From NCBI RefSeq assembly GCF_002866825.1, contig NZ_PKUS01000005.1, positions 186,001 to 250,000 of the forward strand: a stretch of DNA of 64,000 nucleotides, read 5' to 3'. The DNA is from Pseudohalioglobus lutimaris (lineage in GTDB: Bacteria; Pseudomonadota; Gammaproteobacteria; Pseudomonadales; Halieaceae). The notes under the pieces were generated by a model. That model worked only from the letters and a program-made list of their open reading frames with translations, was not told the origin of the DNA and did not search any database. Both the position numbers and the translations under genes were made by a program. Each line of letters opens with the position of its first letter. The stretch's first letter is position 1. Shown piece by piece: positions 34,676-43,896 of this stretch.

Positions 34676-35515
34676 TTAAAGTTGACGTGTACCGGCCAGG
34701 TTTTTCTTTACCTGCTGCAAATGTTCGAGGAATTCCTCACCCTGACCCAGGGCCAGGCCGGTTGCCAGAATGTCGATCAGCACCAGTTGTGCAATTCGGG
34801 AAGTCATGGGCGTATAGAGCTCCGTGTTCTCGCCGCATTCGACGCTCAACACCCGATGGCATGCAGTCGCCAGTGGCGACTCTGGAGCGGTAATGCCCAG
34901 TACTGTCGCTCCCTCGCGCGCGCCCAGCTCCGCCAGTTCGATCATTGCAGTTGTGCGGCCGGTGTAGGATATACACACAAGGCAATCCCCGGCTCCCAGG
35001 CCGGTTGCCGCGACACGTTGGTTGATAATGTCCGTCAACGCGGTGACCGGCACCGGGAAACGCAGCAGCTTATGCTGGGCATCCAGTGCCACCGAGGCAG
35101 AGGCCCCCAGGCCGCAAAGGGTAATGGAACGAGCGTCCGCCAGCAGGTCAACGGCGGCATGCAATGACGCCAGGTCCAGGCGCTCCTGTGTCTGGGTCAG
35201 GCTGGCATGCGTTCCCTCAAAGATTTTTGCCGCAGCCCGGCCCAGGGAGTCGCTCGCTTCTATGTTCTGTGCCAGCAGAGGTTGCTTGCGCGCCAACTCT
35301 GCTGCAAGCGCCAGCTTGAAGTCGGGGAAACCCTTGTAGCCCAGACCCGTGCAGAAGCGGTTTACGGTGGGTTCGCTGACGCCGACCTTGGCTGCGAGCG
35401 CCGCGGTGGTGGCAGACAGCACTGCGTGGGGGTCGGCGACAACACAGGCGGCGACTTTCAGCGCTGACTTGCTGCGCTTGCTTCGCGGATCGGCCAGGTC
35501 AGTGAGCAGGCTCAT
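34676..35515 (-). CDS. hexR: MurR/RpiR-family regulator HexR
   Basis: A 279-residue repressor with an N-terminal winged HTH (about 1-77, LAAKVGVSEPTVNRFCTGLGYKGFPDFKLALA) and a C-terminal SIS sugar-phosphate-binding domain (about 120-260, ITLCGLGASASVALDAQHKLLRF, CISYTGRTTAMIELAELGAREGATVLGIT). HexR senses KDPG in known proteobacteria and controls glycolytic and Entner-Doudoroff genes. It diverges from eda, whose promoter carries a HexR box, and a degenerate second site lies near its own start, suggesting autoregulation. The ATG at 35515 has GGGGAG upstream, at slightly long spacing (12 bases). A TTG at 35536 is the alternative. Confidence 0.9.
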   Translation of the reverse strand: MSLLTDLADPRSKRSKSALKVAACVVADPHAVLSATTAALAAKVGVSEPTVNRFCTGLGYKGFPDFKLALAAELARKQPLLAQNIEASDSLGRAAAKIFEGTHASLTQTQERLDLASLHAAVDLLADARSITLCGLGASASVALDAQHKLLRFPVPVTALTDIINQRVAATGLGAGDCLVCISYTGRTTAMIELAELGAREGATVLGITAPESPLATACHRVLSVECGENTELYTPMTSRIAQLVLIDILATGLALGQGEEFLEHLQQVKKNLAGTRQL

Positions 35516-35545
35516 GATAGATATTTGTCTCCCCAATCAAAAAAA

Positions 35546-35560
35546 TGTAATAAAAATACT
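35546..35560. promoter_or_regulatory. Degenerate HexR box upstream of hexR
   Basis: TGTAATAAAAATACT keeps the left half TGTAAT of the HexR site and a weaker right half. It lies about 30 bases before the hexR start, where a repressor could autoregulate. Support is similarity only. Confidence 0.4.
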
Positions 35561-35684
35561 CCGCTGTAAGACCGCGGCAGATACCGCAGCATCTCAGGCA
35601 ATATCAAAAACACCCGGTTATTTATAGCGAAATCCGCTGATGATGGCAAATTGCCCAATCTGTTGAAGACTTTCTCCTGGCTTG

Positions 35685-35713
35685 TTGCATGAGCGGAAGG
35701 AAGGAGCTAGTAT
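35685..35713 (+). promoter_or_regulatory. Promoter of the eda operon
   Basis: TTGCAT (35685-35690) and TAGTAT (35708-35713) are spaced by 17 bp, giving a predicted start near 35720. The HexR operator begins at 35722, so it covers the first transcribed bases, which fits repression by blocking initiation or clearance. Confidence 0.6.
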
Positions 35714-35721
35714 CGTCTAAA

Positions 35722-35736
35722 TGTAATTAAATTACA
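35722..35736. promoter_or_regulatory. HexR operator
   Basis: TGTAATTAAATTACA is a near-perfect palindrome and matches the HexR consensus known from gammaproteobacteria. It lies 15 bases before the eda ATG and directly after the -10 box, and hexR itself is the divergent neighbour. Confidence 0.88.
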
Positions 35737-35751
35737 CGAATGGAATGAGCA

Positions 35752-36369
35752 ATGAGTGAAGTTGATTTGTCGCCTTATCGCGTCCTGCCCGTCGTTACGG
35801 CGCGGGACGAGGAGTCTACTGTTAGTCTCGCCAGGGCGCTTCTGGCCGGTGGAATGCGAGCCATCGAAATAACCCTGCGTACCTCGGCTGCTTTACCGGC
35901 CATCGCTGCTGTGAGCGAAGCTGTCCCCGAAATGCAAGTTGCTGCTGGTACCGTGACTAATGAGCGGGAGCTCGCCCAGGTGGTGGATCTGGGCGTCTCG
36001 CTGGCACTCAGCCCCGGGTGCACGGAGTCTCTGCTGGCCGCCGCATCCGATGCGCCCCTGACGTTCATCCCCGGCGTTGCCTCTGCTTCTGAAGTTATGC
36101 GAGTCCGGGACTACCAAATGCCTGTCTGCAAACTCTTTCCAGCAACCGTTGTCGGTGGTGTGGCCATGCTGAAGGCGCTTGCCGGGCCGTTCCCGGATAT
36201 GCAGTTTTGCCCGACTGGTGGTCTGAATCGCGACAACTTTCGTGCGTTTCTTGCCCTACCCAACGTAGTTTGTTGCGGTGGGTCATGGATGGTATCCAGT
36301 GATCTGGTAGACAATGCAAACTGGAATGAAATCGAGGCACTGGCTCGCGAGGCCATGGCAGAAAATTAA
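35752..36369 (+). CDS. eda: 2-dehydro-3-deoxy-phosphogluconate (KDPG) aldolase
   Basis: A 205-residue class I aldolase that splits KDPG into pyruvate and glyceraldehyde 3-phosphate, the last specific step of the Entner-Doudoroff pathway. Glu39 in AIEITLRT and the Schiff-base lysine Lys127 in VCKLFPA are present, with PTGGLN as the phosphate loop. It is the first gene of a tight operon with two GAPDH-type genes and ppc, so the triose phosphate it releases is handed to the next enzymes. A HexR site precedes it. The ribosome binding site is modest (GGAATGAGCA). Confidence 0.93.
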   Translation: MSEVDLSPYRVLPVVTARDEESTVSLARALLAGGMRAIEITLRTSAALPAIAAVSEAVPEMQVAAGTVTNERELAQVVDLGVSLALSPGCTESLLAAASDAPLTFIPGVASASEVMRVRDYQMPVCKLFPATVVGGVAMLKALAGPFPDMQFCPTGGLNRDNFRAFLALPNVVCCGGSWMVSSDLVDNANWNEIEALAREAMAEN

Positions 36370-36389
36370 GCGAGTAGAGGAGAGTGACG

Positions 36390-37412
36390 ATGACGCAACA
36401 AGCGCCCGTTCGAGTGGGTATTATGGGTTTTGGCCAGACCGGTCGACAGATATTTGAGTTTGCGTCGCACAGCGACGACATCGAAGTGGTGGCGATTGCC
36501 GACATCGGCAAGCCGGAGATACTGCAATACCTGCTTAACTCCGAGGTAGAGCAGCCAGAGCGCCATCGGCTGGAGGGTAATTTCCTGGTCAATGAGCGCT
36601 GCAGGGCCCGGCTGATGGAGATCGACCGTCCGGCAGAAATGCCCTGGGACATCTTCGGCGTGGATGCGGTGATCGATTCCACTGGCAAGTACCGTGACCG
36701 TGAGTCGATGGAGAGTCATCTGGGTAATGGAGCCCCCCGTGTCCTGCTGAGGACGCTGCCAACTGATCATATAGACCGTATCGTTATCCCGGGTATCAAT
36801 GAGGCCAGCGCCAGCGTCGACGATCGCATGATCTCTGCGGGCTCTGCTACCACCAGTGCGCTGGCGCTTCTATTACACAGCCTGGCGCCCGAGTTCGCCA
36901 TCGAGTGCGGCAGTATGACCACGATTCATGCATTTACCTCGGATCAGGCGCTGCAGGATTATGCTGGTTCAGACTTTCGTCGCAGTCGGTCAGCGGCCAA
37001 GAACATTATTCCCAACAACCACGAAGCAAGCCTGTGGCTGGGTCGGATACTGCCGGACTTCGATGGCAAGATATTGACCTCGGCATTGAATGTGCCGGTG
37101 CAGGAGGGCTGTTTGCTGGACGTGAATCTGGTTATGGCGGACAGCGCTGTGGAAGTGGAGGCGGTGAACGAGGCCATGCGCGCTGCTGCGGCGCGTCACC
37201 CGGGCATTATCGGCGTTGTAGAGGATCCAATCGTATCTTCTGACGTTATTGGTAACCCGCTTTCATTGTTGTTCGATACCAAGGGAACGATCAAGGCAGG
37301 CGGCAATACCATCAAGACATTGAGCTGGTACGAGAATCTCGGCCACGCGGCGCGCCTGCTTGATGTGGTGCGGCTCTACAAACAGCTGGATCAGCAACAG
37401 GAGGCAGCGTAA
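36390..37412 (+). CDS. GAPDH-family paralogue lacking the catalytic cysteine
   Basis: A 340-residue protein aligned along its whole length with glyceraldehyde 3-phosphate dehydrogenase. The NAD-binding GFGQTGR is kept (residues 13-19). The active-site segment that should read SNASCTTNC is SAGSATTSA here, with Ala153 (codon GCT at 36846) replacing the nucleophilic Cys, while the partner histidine is kept in TTIHAFTSDQ (His180). The phosphate-binding STGAAKAV is replaced by NNHEASLWL, and the C-terminal NWYDNEWGY by SWYENLGH. It therefore cannot run the normal oxidation. It may be a scaffold, regulator or altered enzyme. GAGGAG precedes the ATG (a GTG two codons earlier is less likely), and the stop overlaps the true gap start as TAATG. 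Confidence 0.86.
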   Translation: MTQQAPVRVGIMGFGQTGRQIFEFASHSDDIEVVAIADIGKPEILQYLLNSEVEQPERHRLEGNFLVNERCRARLMEIDRPAEMPWDIFGVDAVIDSTGKYRDRESMESHLGNGAPRVLLRTLPTDHIDRIVIPGINEASASVDDRMISAGSATTSALALLLHSLAPEFAIECGSMTTIHAFTSDQALQDYAGSDFRRSRSAAKNIIPNNHEASLWLGRILPDFDGKILTSALNVPVQEGCLLDVNLVMADSAVEVEAVNEAMRAAAARHPGIIGVVEDPIVSSDVIGNPLSLLFDTKGTIKAGGNTIKTLSWYENLGHAARLLDVVRLYKQLDQQQEAA

Positions 37413-38410
37413 TGAAAGTGGGTATCAATGGCTTTGGCCGTATCGGGCGCTCAGTGTTCCGAATCCTTGAGGGTGTCGAGGGCGTTGACGTTGTCGCCAT
37501 CAATGACCTGTTCGACTATGACGCGCTGCGCTATCTGCTCAGCTACGACACGGTTATGGGGCCTTTCGGGAAAAACCTGAAACTGGAAGATGATCATTTT
37601 GTGACTGACAAGAGTCGCGCGAAATTGATCAGTGTGCGCGACCCCGCAGACCTGCCCTGGCGTGAACTGGGCGTGGACGTGGTGGTGGAAGCCACCGGCG
37701 TGTTTCGCAAGCGCGAACAACTGGAGCAGCACCTGCAGGCCGGGGCCAGCCGCGTGCTGCTTACGGTGCCCGCCAAGGACCCCGTGGATTACACCGTGGT
37801 GCTGGGGGTTAACGATGAGGGGCTGAATGCATCGCACCGCATCATCTCCAATGCCAGTTGCACCACCAACTGTCTGGCGCCCATGGCGCGAGTGCTCAAC
37901 GACGAGTTCGGGATAGAGGAGGGTGTTATCAATACCGTGCACGCCTATACCAACGACCAGCGTCTCGCCGATGTACCTCATACGGACTGGCGCCGCAGTC
38001 GGGCGGCCGCGGAGAATATTATCCCCACCTCGACCGGCGCCGCTAAAGCCGTTGGCCAGGTGCTTCCGGACTTGCAGGGCAAGCTGCATGGCATCGCTGC
38101 GCGCGTGCCGGTGCCGGATGGCTCCGTGGTAGACCTGTTCGTCAAGCTGGGCAAGTCGGTCAATGTCGATGACGTGAACAATGTGGTGCGTGCGGCCGCG
38201 GACTCGGATCGCCTGCGGGGCATTCTGCAATATACCGATGCGCCGATAGTCTCTTCTGACATCATAGGCAATTCACATTCATCGATTTACGACGCCGGAT
38301 TTACCGGCGTGACTGCCGATCGCTATTTACGCGTACTCAACTGGTACGATAACGAGTGGGGTTACTCCTGCCGCGTGGTTGATTTGTTGAAAAAGGTGAG
38401 TAACTGGTGA
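37412..38410 (+). CDS. gap: Glyceraldehyde-3-phosphate dehydrogenase, type I
   Basis: A 332-residue canonical enzyme: NAD-binding [12 protein letters not shown] at the N-terminus, catalytic Cys150 in [12 protein letters not shown], His177 in [10 protein letters not shown], the phosphate site [13 protein letters not shown] and the C-terminal [16 protein letters not shown]. It oxidises glyceraldehyde 3-phosphate in lower glycolysis, directly downstream of the aldolase reaction. AGGAGG lies 7 bases before the ATG. Its stop overlaps the GTG start of ppc, so translation of all three genes is coupled. It differs clearly from the preceding Cys-less paralogue and supplies the actual activity. Confidence 0.95.
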   Translation: MKVGINGFGRIGRSVFRILEGVEGVDVVAINDLFDYDALRYLLSYDTVMGPFGKNLKLEDDHFVTDKSRAKLISVRDPADLPWRELGVDVVVEATGVFRKREQLEQHLQAGASRVLLTVPAKDPVDYTVVLGVNDEGLNASHRIISNASCTTNCLAPMARVLNDEFGIEEGVINTVHAYTNDQRLADVPHTDWRRSRAAAENIIPTSTGAAKAVGQVLPDLQGKLHGIAARVPVPDGSVVDLFVKLGKSVNVDDVNNVVRAAADSDRLRGILQYTDAPIVSSDIIGNSHSSIYDAGFTGVTADRYLRVLNWYDNEWGYSCRVVDLLKKVSNW

Positions 38411-41046
38411 GTCAGTCTGCCCCGGAGTCGGATTACAGCAGTCTGCGCAGCAACGTCAGTGACCTGGGGCGGATACTGGGCGACACTATCGCGGGAGCGG
38501 AAGGAGATGACTTCCTTGCCCTGATTGAGCGGATTCGAGGTCTTTCCAAGGGGGCCCGTGAGGGTTCCCCTAAGGATCGCCAGCAGTTGTTGGCACAACT
38601 CCGTGACCTGGACAACGAACAGCTGGTGCCGGTGGCACGGGCTTTCGCCCAGTTCCTTAACCTGGCGAACATTGCGGAGCAACAGCACCTGGTCTCGCGT
38701 CGCATGGACCCGGTCCTCTCCGCTTCACGAAATCTCAATAACAGCATGCGTGAATTGCGTGAACAGGGAATTACCGCCGAAGCGGTAGCCGCGGCTATAG
38801 CCGAACTTAAAATCGAGCTGGTGCTAACCGCACACCCCACTGAAATCACCCGGCGCACCCTGATTCATAAGCATAGTGAAATTGGAGCCTGCCTCAGCCA
38901 GTTGGACCTCGGGGGCCTCAGCGAACGAGAGGAAGGCCAGTTGCGCGCCCGGTTGCGTGGGTTGGTGGCGCAGATCTGGCATGGAGACGACTTCCGTCGG
39001 GAACGTCCCACACCGGTAGATGAGGCGAAGTGGGGCTTTGCCGTGGTCGAGGAGTCGCTGTGGCGGGCGGTTCCGGAATTCATGCGCCGGCTGGATGACG
39101 CCCTGGAGCAGCACTGCGGCCAGCGGTTGCCGCTGGACGCGGCGCCGGTCAGTTTTGTCTCCTGGATGGGTGGTGACCGCGACGGCAACCCGAACGTAAC
39201 CGCAGCGGTCACCAGAGAGGTCATGTTGCTCTCTCGCTGGCAGGCGACGGACCTTTATCTCGGCGATGTCAATCGACTACTGGAAGAATTGTCGGTGACG
39301 CGCTGCAGTGATTCGCTGCGTGAGCTCGCGGGTGATGCCCATGAACCGTATCGAGCTATTCTAAGGCAATTGCGCAAGCTGCTGCGCAGAACCCGCGAGC
39401 ATATCGAAATACGGCTGCGCGGTGAGACGCCTGTCGAGGCGGATATTCTCGTCACTGAAGCGCAGCTTTGGGAACCGCTACTGGCCTGTTACCACTCGCT
39501 CACGGAATGTGGGATGGAAATAATTGCCCGCGGGACACTGCTGGATGTGCTGCGCCGGGTGCGTTGCTTCGGTGTCTACCTGGTGCGTCACGATATTCGC
39601 CAGGACAGTGCTCGCCACACAGAGGCCTTATCTGAAATTACCCGCAGCCTGGGCCTGGGTGATTATGCTGACTGGGACGAAGATACCCGTCGCGCATTCC
39701 TGCTCCGCGAGCTGGGCAATCGTCGACCCCTGATCCCGCGGCACTGGCAACCCTCGGCAGACGTACAGGAAGTGCTTGATACCTGCGCGGTGGCTGCAGA
39801 GCAGCCGTCCAGGGCCCTGGGTGCTTACGTCATATCCATGGCTCGCCAGGCCTCGGATGTTCTGGCGGTGCACCTGTTATTGCAGGAGTCCGGGGTGACC
39901 CAGGCAATTCCCGTGGCGCCGCTTTTCGAGACCCTGGACGATCTGTCCAGGGCTCGCGCCGTCGTCGCTGACTTGCTGCAGGATGCATGGTATCGCGGCC
40001 AGGTTAGCGGACGCATGATGGTGATGATCGGTTATTCCGATTCAGCCAAGGACGCCGGTGTATTGGCCGCCTCCTGGGCCCAGTACCGGGCGCAGGAAGA
40101 GCTGTTGGCGGTCTGCGCCGAGCACGCGGTTGAGCTGACGCTATTCCACGGTCGGGGCGGCACTATCGGCCGCGGTGGCGCGCCGGCGCGTGAAGCCCTG
40201 CTTTCCCAGCCACCCGGGTCACTCAAGAACGGTCTGCGGGTGACTGAGCAGGGCGAAATGATTCGTACCAAGCTCGGTTGGACGTCACTGGCGGTGAAGA
40301 CACTGGCGGTGTACACGGTCGCGATTTGCCGCGCCAATCTGCTTACCCCGCCGGCACCCAGGGCGGACTGGCGGGAAATAATGGAGACACTCTCCGACGA
40401 CTCCTGTGCAGCTTATCGTGCGGTGGTGCGTGAAGAACCTGAGTTCGTACCGTATTTCCGCCATGCCACGCCGGAACAGGAGCTGGCCAAGCTGCCACTG
40501 GGCTCGCGTCCGGCCCGGCGTAAAGGCGGTGGCGGCATCGAGAGCCTGCGCGCTATTCCCTGGATATTTGCCTGGTCGCAGAATCGGCTGATGCTTCCCG
40601 CATGGTTGGGGGCCGGGCGAGCGCTGTCCAATGCCGTGGCAGCGGGCAAGGCCGAACTGCTTCGGGAGATGGCGGCCGGGTGGCCTTTTTTCTCGACTCG
40701 CCTGTCAATGCTGGAAATGGTTTATGCGAAGGCAGACAAGGGGTTATCGGCCTACTACGATGAGGTGCTCGTGCCGCCAGCGCTGCAGGAAATCGGTGCT
40801 GGGCTTCGCGCGCAGCTGAGCGAGGATATTGAGTGCGTTTTAGCTATTCAGGGAGAGCGCGAGTTGCTCGCCGACCAGCCGTGGACTGCCGAGACCATTC
40901 GCTTGCGCAATATTTATACCGATCCGCTGAACTTCCTGCAGGCTGAGTTACTGCAGCGCAACAGAGAACAGGAAGATGAGCGCCTGGAGCGGGCAATCAT
41001 GGTGACGATTGCGGGCATTGCCGCGGGTATGCGCAATACCGGTTAA
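38407..41046 (+). CDS. ppc: Phosphoenolpyruvate carboxylase
   Basis: An 879-residue enzyme that fixes bicarbonate onto phosphoenolpyruvate to make oxaloacetate. The signature LTAHPTE with His143, the [11 protein letters not shown] segment, [12 protein letters not shown] with the second active-site lysine, and [12 protein letters not shown] are intact. Length is that of bacterial PEPC. It starts with GTG overlapping the gap stop. Its place in the HexR operon links triose-phosphate breakdown to anaplerosis. Regulation through the HexR site before eda is inferred from gene packing. Confidence 0.94.
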   Translation: MSQSAPESDYSSLRSNVSDLGRILGDTIAGAEGDDFLALIERIRGLSKGAREGSPKDRQQLLAQLRDLDNEQLVPVARAFAQFLNLANIAEQQHLVSRRMDPVLSASRNLNNSMRELREQGITAEAVAAAIAELKIELVLTAHPTEITRRTLIHKHSEIGACLSQLDLGGLSEREEGQLRARLRGLVAQIWHGDDFRRERPTPVDEAKWGFAVVEESLWRAVPEFMRRLDDALEQHCGQRLPLDAAPVSFVSWMGGDRDGNPNVTAAVTREVMLLSRWQATDLYLGDVNRLLEELSVTRCSDSLRELAGDAHEPYRAILRQLRKLLRRTREHIEIRLRGETPVEADILVTEAQLWEPLLACYHSLTECGMEIIARGTLLDVLRRVRCFGVYLVRHDIRQDSARHTEALSEITRSLGLGDYADWDEDTRRAFLLRELGNRRPLIPRHWQPSADVQEVLDTCAVAAEQPSRALGAYVISMARQASDVLAVHLLLQESGVTQAIPVAPLFETLDDLSRARAVVADLLQDAWYRGQVSGRMMVMIGYSDSAKDAGVLAASWAQYRAQEELLAVCAEHAVELTLFHGRGGTIGRGGAPAREALLSQPPGSLKNGLRVTEQGEMIRTKLGWTSLAVKTLAVYTVAICRANLLTPPAPRADWREIMETLSDDSCAAYRAVVREEPEFVPYFRHATPEQELAKLPLGSRPARRKGGGGIESLRAIPWIFAWSQNRLMLPAWLGAGRALSNAVAAGKAELLREMAAGWPFFSTRLSMLEMVYAKADKGLSAYYDEVLVPPALQEIGAGLRAQLSEDIECVLAIQGERELLADQPWTAETIRLRNIYTDPLNFLQAELLQRNREQEDERLERAIMVTIAGIAAGMRNTG

Positions 41047-41144
41047 GCTCCCTGGCAGGCTGTCCTTGACCGGGGATGGCTGGCTGTCGACAATGGCGTC
41101 ACGCGGCCGCTCCCGGCCGACATACTCCAATTCGAGGAAATAGC

Positions 41145-41720
41145 ATGCGAAGTATTCTCAAAGCGGGTCTTCTGGCCGTCTGTTTTGCGCTGGCCGCACC
41201 GGGCATCATGGCGCAGGAAAACTACGACAAGGCCATCAATGCGTTCAAACAGGCCGGCGAGAGCGGGGTGTATTTCAACTCGGCGTACGGCTACGCAGTT
41301 TTCCCGACTATTGGTAAGGGAGGGGTAGGCATCGGCGGTGCCCATGGCAAGGGCCAGGTTTATGCTGCCGGCCAGCACGTGGGTAACGCAACCATGACCC
41401 AGATCACCATGGGCTTTCAGCTGGGCGGCCAGGCGTATAGCCAGGTTATATTCTTTGAGGACCAGCGCGCTTTTCGCGAATTCACCTCCGGAAATTTTGA
41501 ATTCAGTGCACAGGCGACCGCCGTCGCGATTACTGCCGGCGTCTCAGCTGAGGCCAATACCGGAGGTGGCCTGGCCAGCGGCATCAGCGGTGGCCAGAAT
41601 AATGCTGCCACGGCGCACGGCGGGTATCGCAAGGGCATGGCGATATTCACTATTGCCAAAGGCGGCCTGATGTACGAAGCGGCCCTGGGCGGACAGAAAT
41701 TCTCCTATACGCCGCTCTGA
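41145..41720 (+). CDS. Exported SYLF-domain (YSC84-like) lipid-binding protein
   Basis: A 191-residue protein with a signal peptide (MRSILKAGLLAVCFALAAPGIMA, cleavage after IMA) and a complete SYLF/Ysc84 domain: SGVYFNSAYGYAVFPTIGKGGVGIGGAHGKGQVY, then GFQLGGQAYSQVIFFEDQRAFREFTSG and the C-terminal GLMYEAALGGQKFSYTPL. SYLF domains bind phosphoinositides in eukaryotes; bacterial members are periplasmic and of unknown role. GAGGAAA precedes the ATG. It lies downstream of ppc with a 98-bp gap and converges on lutC. Confidence 0.85.
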   Translation: MRSILKAGLLAVCFALAAPGIMAQENYDKAINAFKQAGESGVYFNSAYGYAVFPTIGKGGVGIGGAHGKGQVYAAGQHVGNATMTQITMGFQLGGQAYSQVIFFEDQRAFREFTSGNFEFSAQATAVAITAGVSAEANTGGGLASGISGGQNNAATAHGGYRKGMAIFTIAKGGLMYEAALGGQKFSYTPL

Positions 41721-41735
41721 AGCTGCGCGGCCACA

Positions 41736-41784
41736 CCCGTCAATAGATCCCGCCCTCAGCCAGCGCTGTAGACGGGGTTTTATT
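41736..41784 (+). terminator. Possible terminator between SYLF gene and lutC
   Basis: CCCGTC (41736-41741) can pair with GACGGG (41771-41776), followed by GTTTTATT. The loop is long (29 bases), so this is a weak candidate ending the SYLF transcript. Confidence 0.3.
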
Positions 41785-42481
41785 CGCCGGCGTGCAGGGC
41801 GCGAGCAGTGTCTGACTGCTCTGCACTGACCTCGCCCAGCAGAACCACGTGCCAGGCCCGGGGGCCATGGGCGCCATAGACGATCTGTCCTTCGATATCG
41901 CCGGTGCTGGAAGGCCCGGCCACACAGTTGATACCGCGCGGCCTGTCCCCCTGGGCCATGGAGGCGTTCACTCGTTGCCACAGCGTTTCCAGATCCGGTA
42001 GAAGGCTGTCTGCATCTACCAACACCACATGATGCTCGGGCAGGAAGTTGTTGCGCGAGGGGTTGTGCTTGCCGGAGAGAAAAACGGTGGCCCCGGTTTC
42101 AGCGACTCCCCATTGGGCGTAACTCAGGGCGATCTGCTCGCCGGCTTCCAACTCGCCAAAGCGGGGCAGGACTCCGCCGTCGCGCCAGGGCATGGCGGCC
42201 AGCCGTGGATCATTGCCCGCAACCAGTCGGTGGCTACGGTAGTGCTGGTACACGTACTGGGCAATCATTTTAACGGCGGCACTGCGGTCCGGGGCGACAT
42301 CCAGCGTACCCTGGTTGCGCAGCACATTGGTCATAAATGCAATGCAGGTGTCTGTGTGGGGCAAGGCTGCCGAGGGGGCTGAACCCAGCGCTTCGCGTGC
42401 CTGGTCGATAACTGCCGCCTCATTCCCGGCGCAGCTGCCGCGCACTTTAGACATGATTCTCGAGCGGCTGTCATCGTTCAT
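41780..42481 (-). CDS. lutC: Lactate utilisation protein LutC (LUD domain)
   Basis: A 233-residue LUD-domain (DUF162) subunit of the LutABC L-lactate oxidation complex. Recognisable blocks are IALSYAQWGVAETGATVFLSG, LPEHHVVLVDADSLLPDLE and the C-terminal GPSSTGDIEGQIVYGAHGPRAWHVVLLG. The start at 42481 overlaps the end of lutB by about 11 bases, which identifies it as the third gene of the lutABC operon; a longer upstream frame is a shadow. It has no iron-sulphur motif, as usual for LutC. Confidence 0.88.
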   Translation of the reverse strand: MNDDSRSRIMSKVRGSCAGNEAAVIDQAREALGSAPSAALPHTDTCIAFMTNVLRNQGTLDVAPDRSAAVKMIAQYVYQHYRSHRLVAGNDPRLAAMPWRDGGVLPRFGELEAGEQIALSYAQWGVAETGATVFLSGKHNPSRNNFLPEHHVVLVDADSLLPDLETLWQRVNASMAQGDRPRGINCVAGPSSTGDIEGQIVYGAHGPRAWHVVLLGEVSAEQSDTARALHAGE

Positions 42482-43892
42482 TTGACTGGCTCCTCCGCCG
42501 ATACTGACGCATAAACGTCTCACCCTGGGGGGCCGGAAAATCGCGTTTGCTGGTCCAGCCGCTGGCAAGTGGTAGCTTGCTGAAACCACCTTTCTTCCCA
42601 CCAAGGCGATGCATCAGCGATATGCCAATGCCGGTAAGGGCCTGGTAGAGGCGCGGGCGAGTCGCGATCCAGGCATGCAGGCGCAGACCGTTGCGCCAGC
42701 TCGCGGGGGTTATTTTCTGTACACTCTGCTCGTGGCGCAGGTCGCGCAGCATGTCCGGTAGTGGGATCGCGCTGGGGCATACTTCCTCACACCGACCGCA
42801 ACTGGTACAAGCGTTGGGCAGTGCTTCGCTGGCCTCCAGCGATGTCAGTAGCGGTGTCAGCACAGAGCCCATAGGGCCGGGATACACCCAGCCGTAACTG
42901 TGCCCACCGGTGGCGGCGAATATGGGGCAGTGATTCAGGCAACTGCCACAGCGTATGCAGCGCAGCATCTCACTGTAATCGCTGGCAAGAATATCGGTGC
43001 GCTGGCCATCCAGCAGGACAATGTGAGTCTCCAGTGGGCCGTCGGCATCCTGCGCACGCCGGGGCCCAGAGTAGAAACTGGTGTAACAGGTTTGCGGCTG
43101 ACCGGTTGCGGAGCGTACCAAAAGGCGCTGTATCGCGGTGGCGTCCTCTGCTCTGGGTAATACCCGGTCCAGCGTCGTACAGATGATGAGTACACTAGGC
43201 AGGTTGGCGCAAAGGTCGCCATTGCCCTCGTTGGTTACCAGCATGGAATAGCCGTTCTCGGCAATCAACGCATTGGAGCCGATGATGCCGACGTCAGCTT
43301 CCAGGAAGTGGTCGCGCAGTACGGTGCGTGCCTCGCCAACGAGATCACCGATGGACTCGAGGTCGCGTTCACCCAGGTCGTGATTTTCCAGGAACTGTTC
43401 GCGGATCTGCTGCTGGGTTTTATGCAGTGCGGGGCCGACGATGTGGCTTGGAGTCTCCCCGGCCTGCTGGACAATATATTCTCCAAGGTCCGTCTCCAGT
43501 ACCTCCATCCCACCGCGCTGCAGGAAGTCGTTGAGTCCGGTTTCCTCGGTTACCATGGACTTGCCCTTGGCGACTTTCCGCGCGCCATGTTGCTGGCATA
43601 TGTCCAGCACAATGGAATTCATATCTTCTGCGGTTTCCGCGTAATGGATGCGGTTACCGTTGTTGGTGGCCTCCAGTTCGAAGCGCGCGAGGTAGTAATC
43701 CAGGTTGTCCAGTGTGTGCTGCCGCATTTTCTTCACGTGATCGCGCAGGGCTGCAAAGTCACCGAATTCGCTCACCGCGGCTTCGCGCATCAACGGTGTA
43801 AACAGGGCGAGTATGTCACGCTGGGCAACGGCACTGGCGTCGGCAAGGGCGCGTGCGGCGTTTTCCTTGAAGTGCTGGCTGTGCTGTTCCAT
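42471..43892 (-). CDS. lutB: Lactate utilisation iron-sulphur protein LutB
   Basis: A 473-residue protein with an N-terminal LUD region and two [4Fe-4S] motifs, CIRCGSCLNHCP and CTSCGRCEEVCP, in the C-terminal half, as in LutB. It passes electrons from L-lactate oxidation, together with LutA and LutC, probably to quinone. The gene starts 4 bases after lutA and overlaps lutC. The order lutA-lutB-lutC is the standard one. No lactate permease or LutR regulator is adjacent. Confidence 0.92.
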   Translation of the reverse strand: MEQHSQHFKENAARALADASAVAQRDILALFTPLMREAAVSEFGDFAALRDHVKKMRQHTLDNLDYYLARFELEATNNGNRIHYAETAEDMNSIVLDICQQHGARKVAKGKSMVTEETGLNDFLQRGGMEVLETDLGEYIVQQAGETPSHIVGPALHKTQQQIREQFLENHDLGERDLESIGDLVGEARTVLRDHFLEADVGIIGSNALIAENGYSMLVTNEGNGDLCANLPSVLIICTTLDRVLPRAEDATAIQRLLVRSATGQPQTCYTSFYSGPRRAQDADGPLETHIVLLDGQRTDILASDYSEMLRCIRCGSCLNHCPIFAATGGHSYGWVYPGPMGSVLTPLLTSLEASEALPNACTSCGRCEEVCPSAIPLPDMLRDLRHEQSVQKITPASWRNGLRLHAWIATRPRLYQALTGIGISLMHRLGGKKGGFSKLPLASGWTSKRDFPAPQGETFMRQYRRRSQSNER

Positions 43893-43896
43893 TGGG

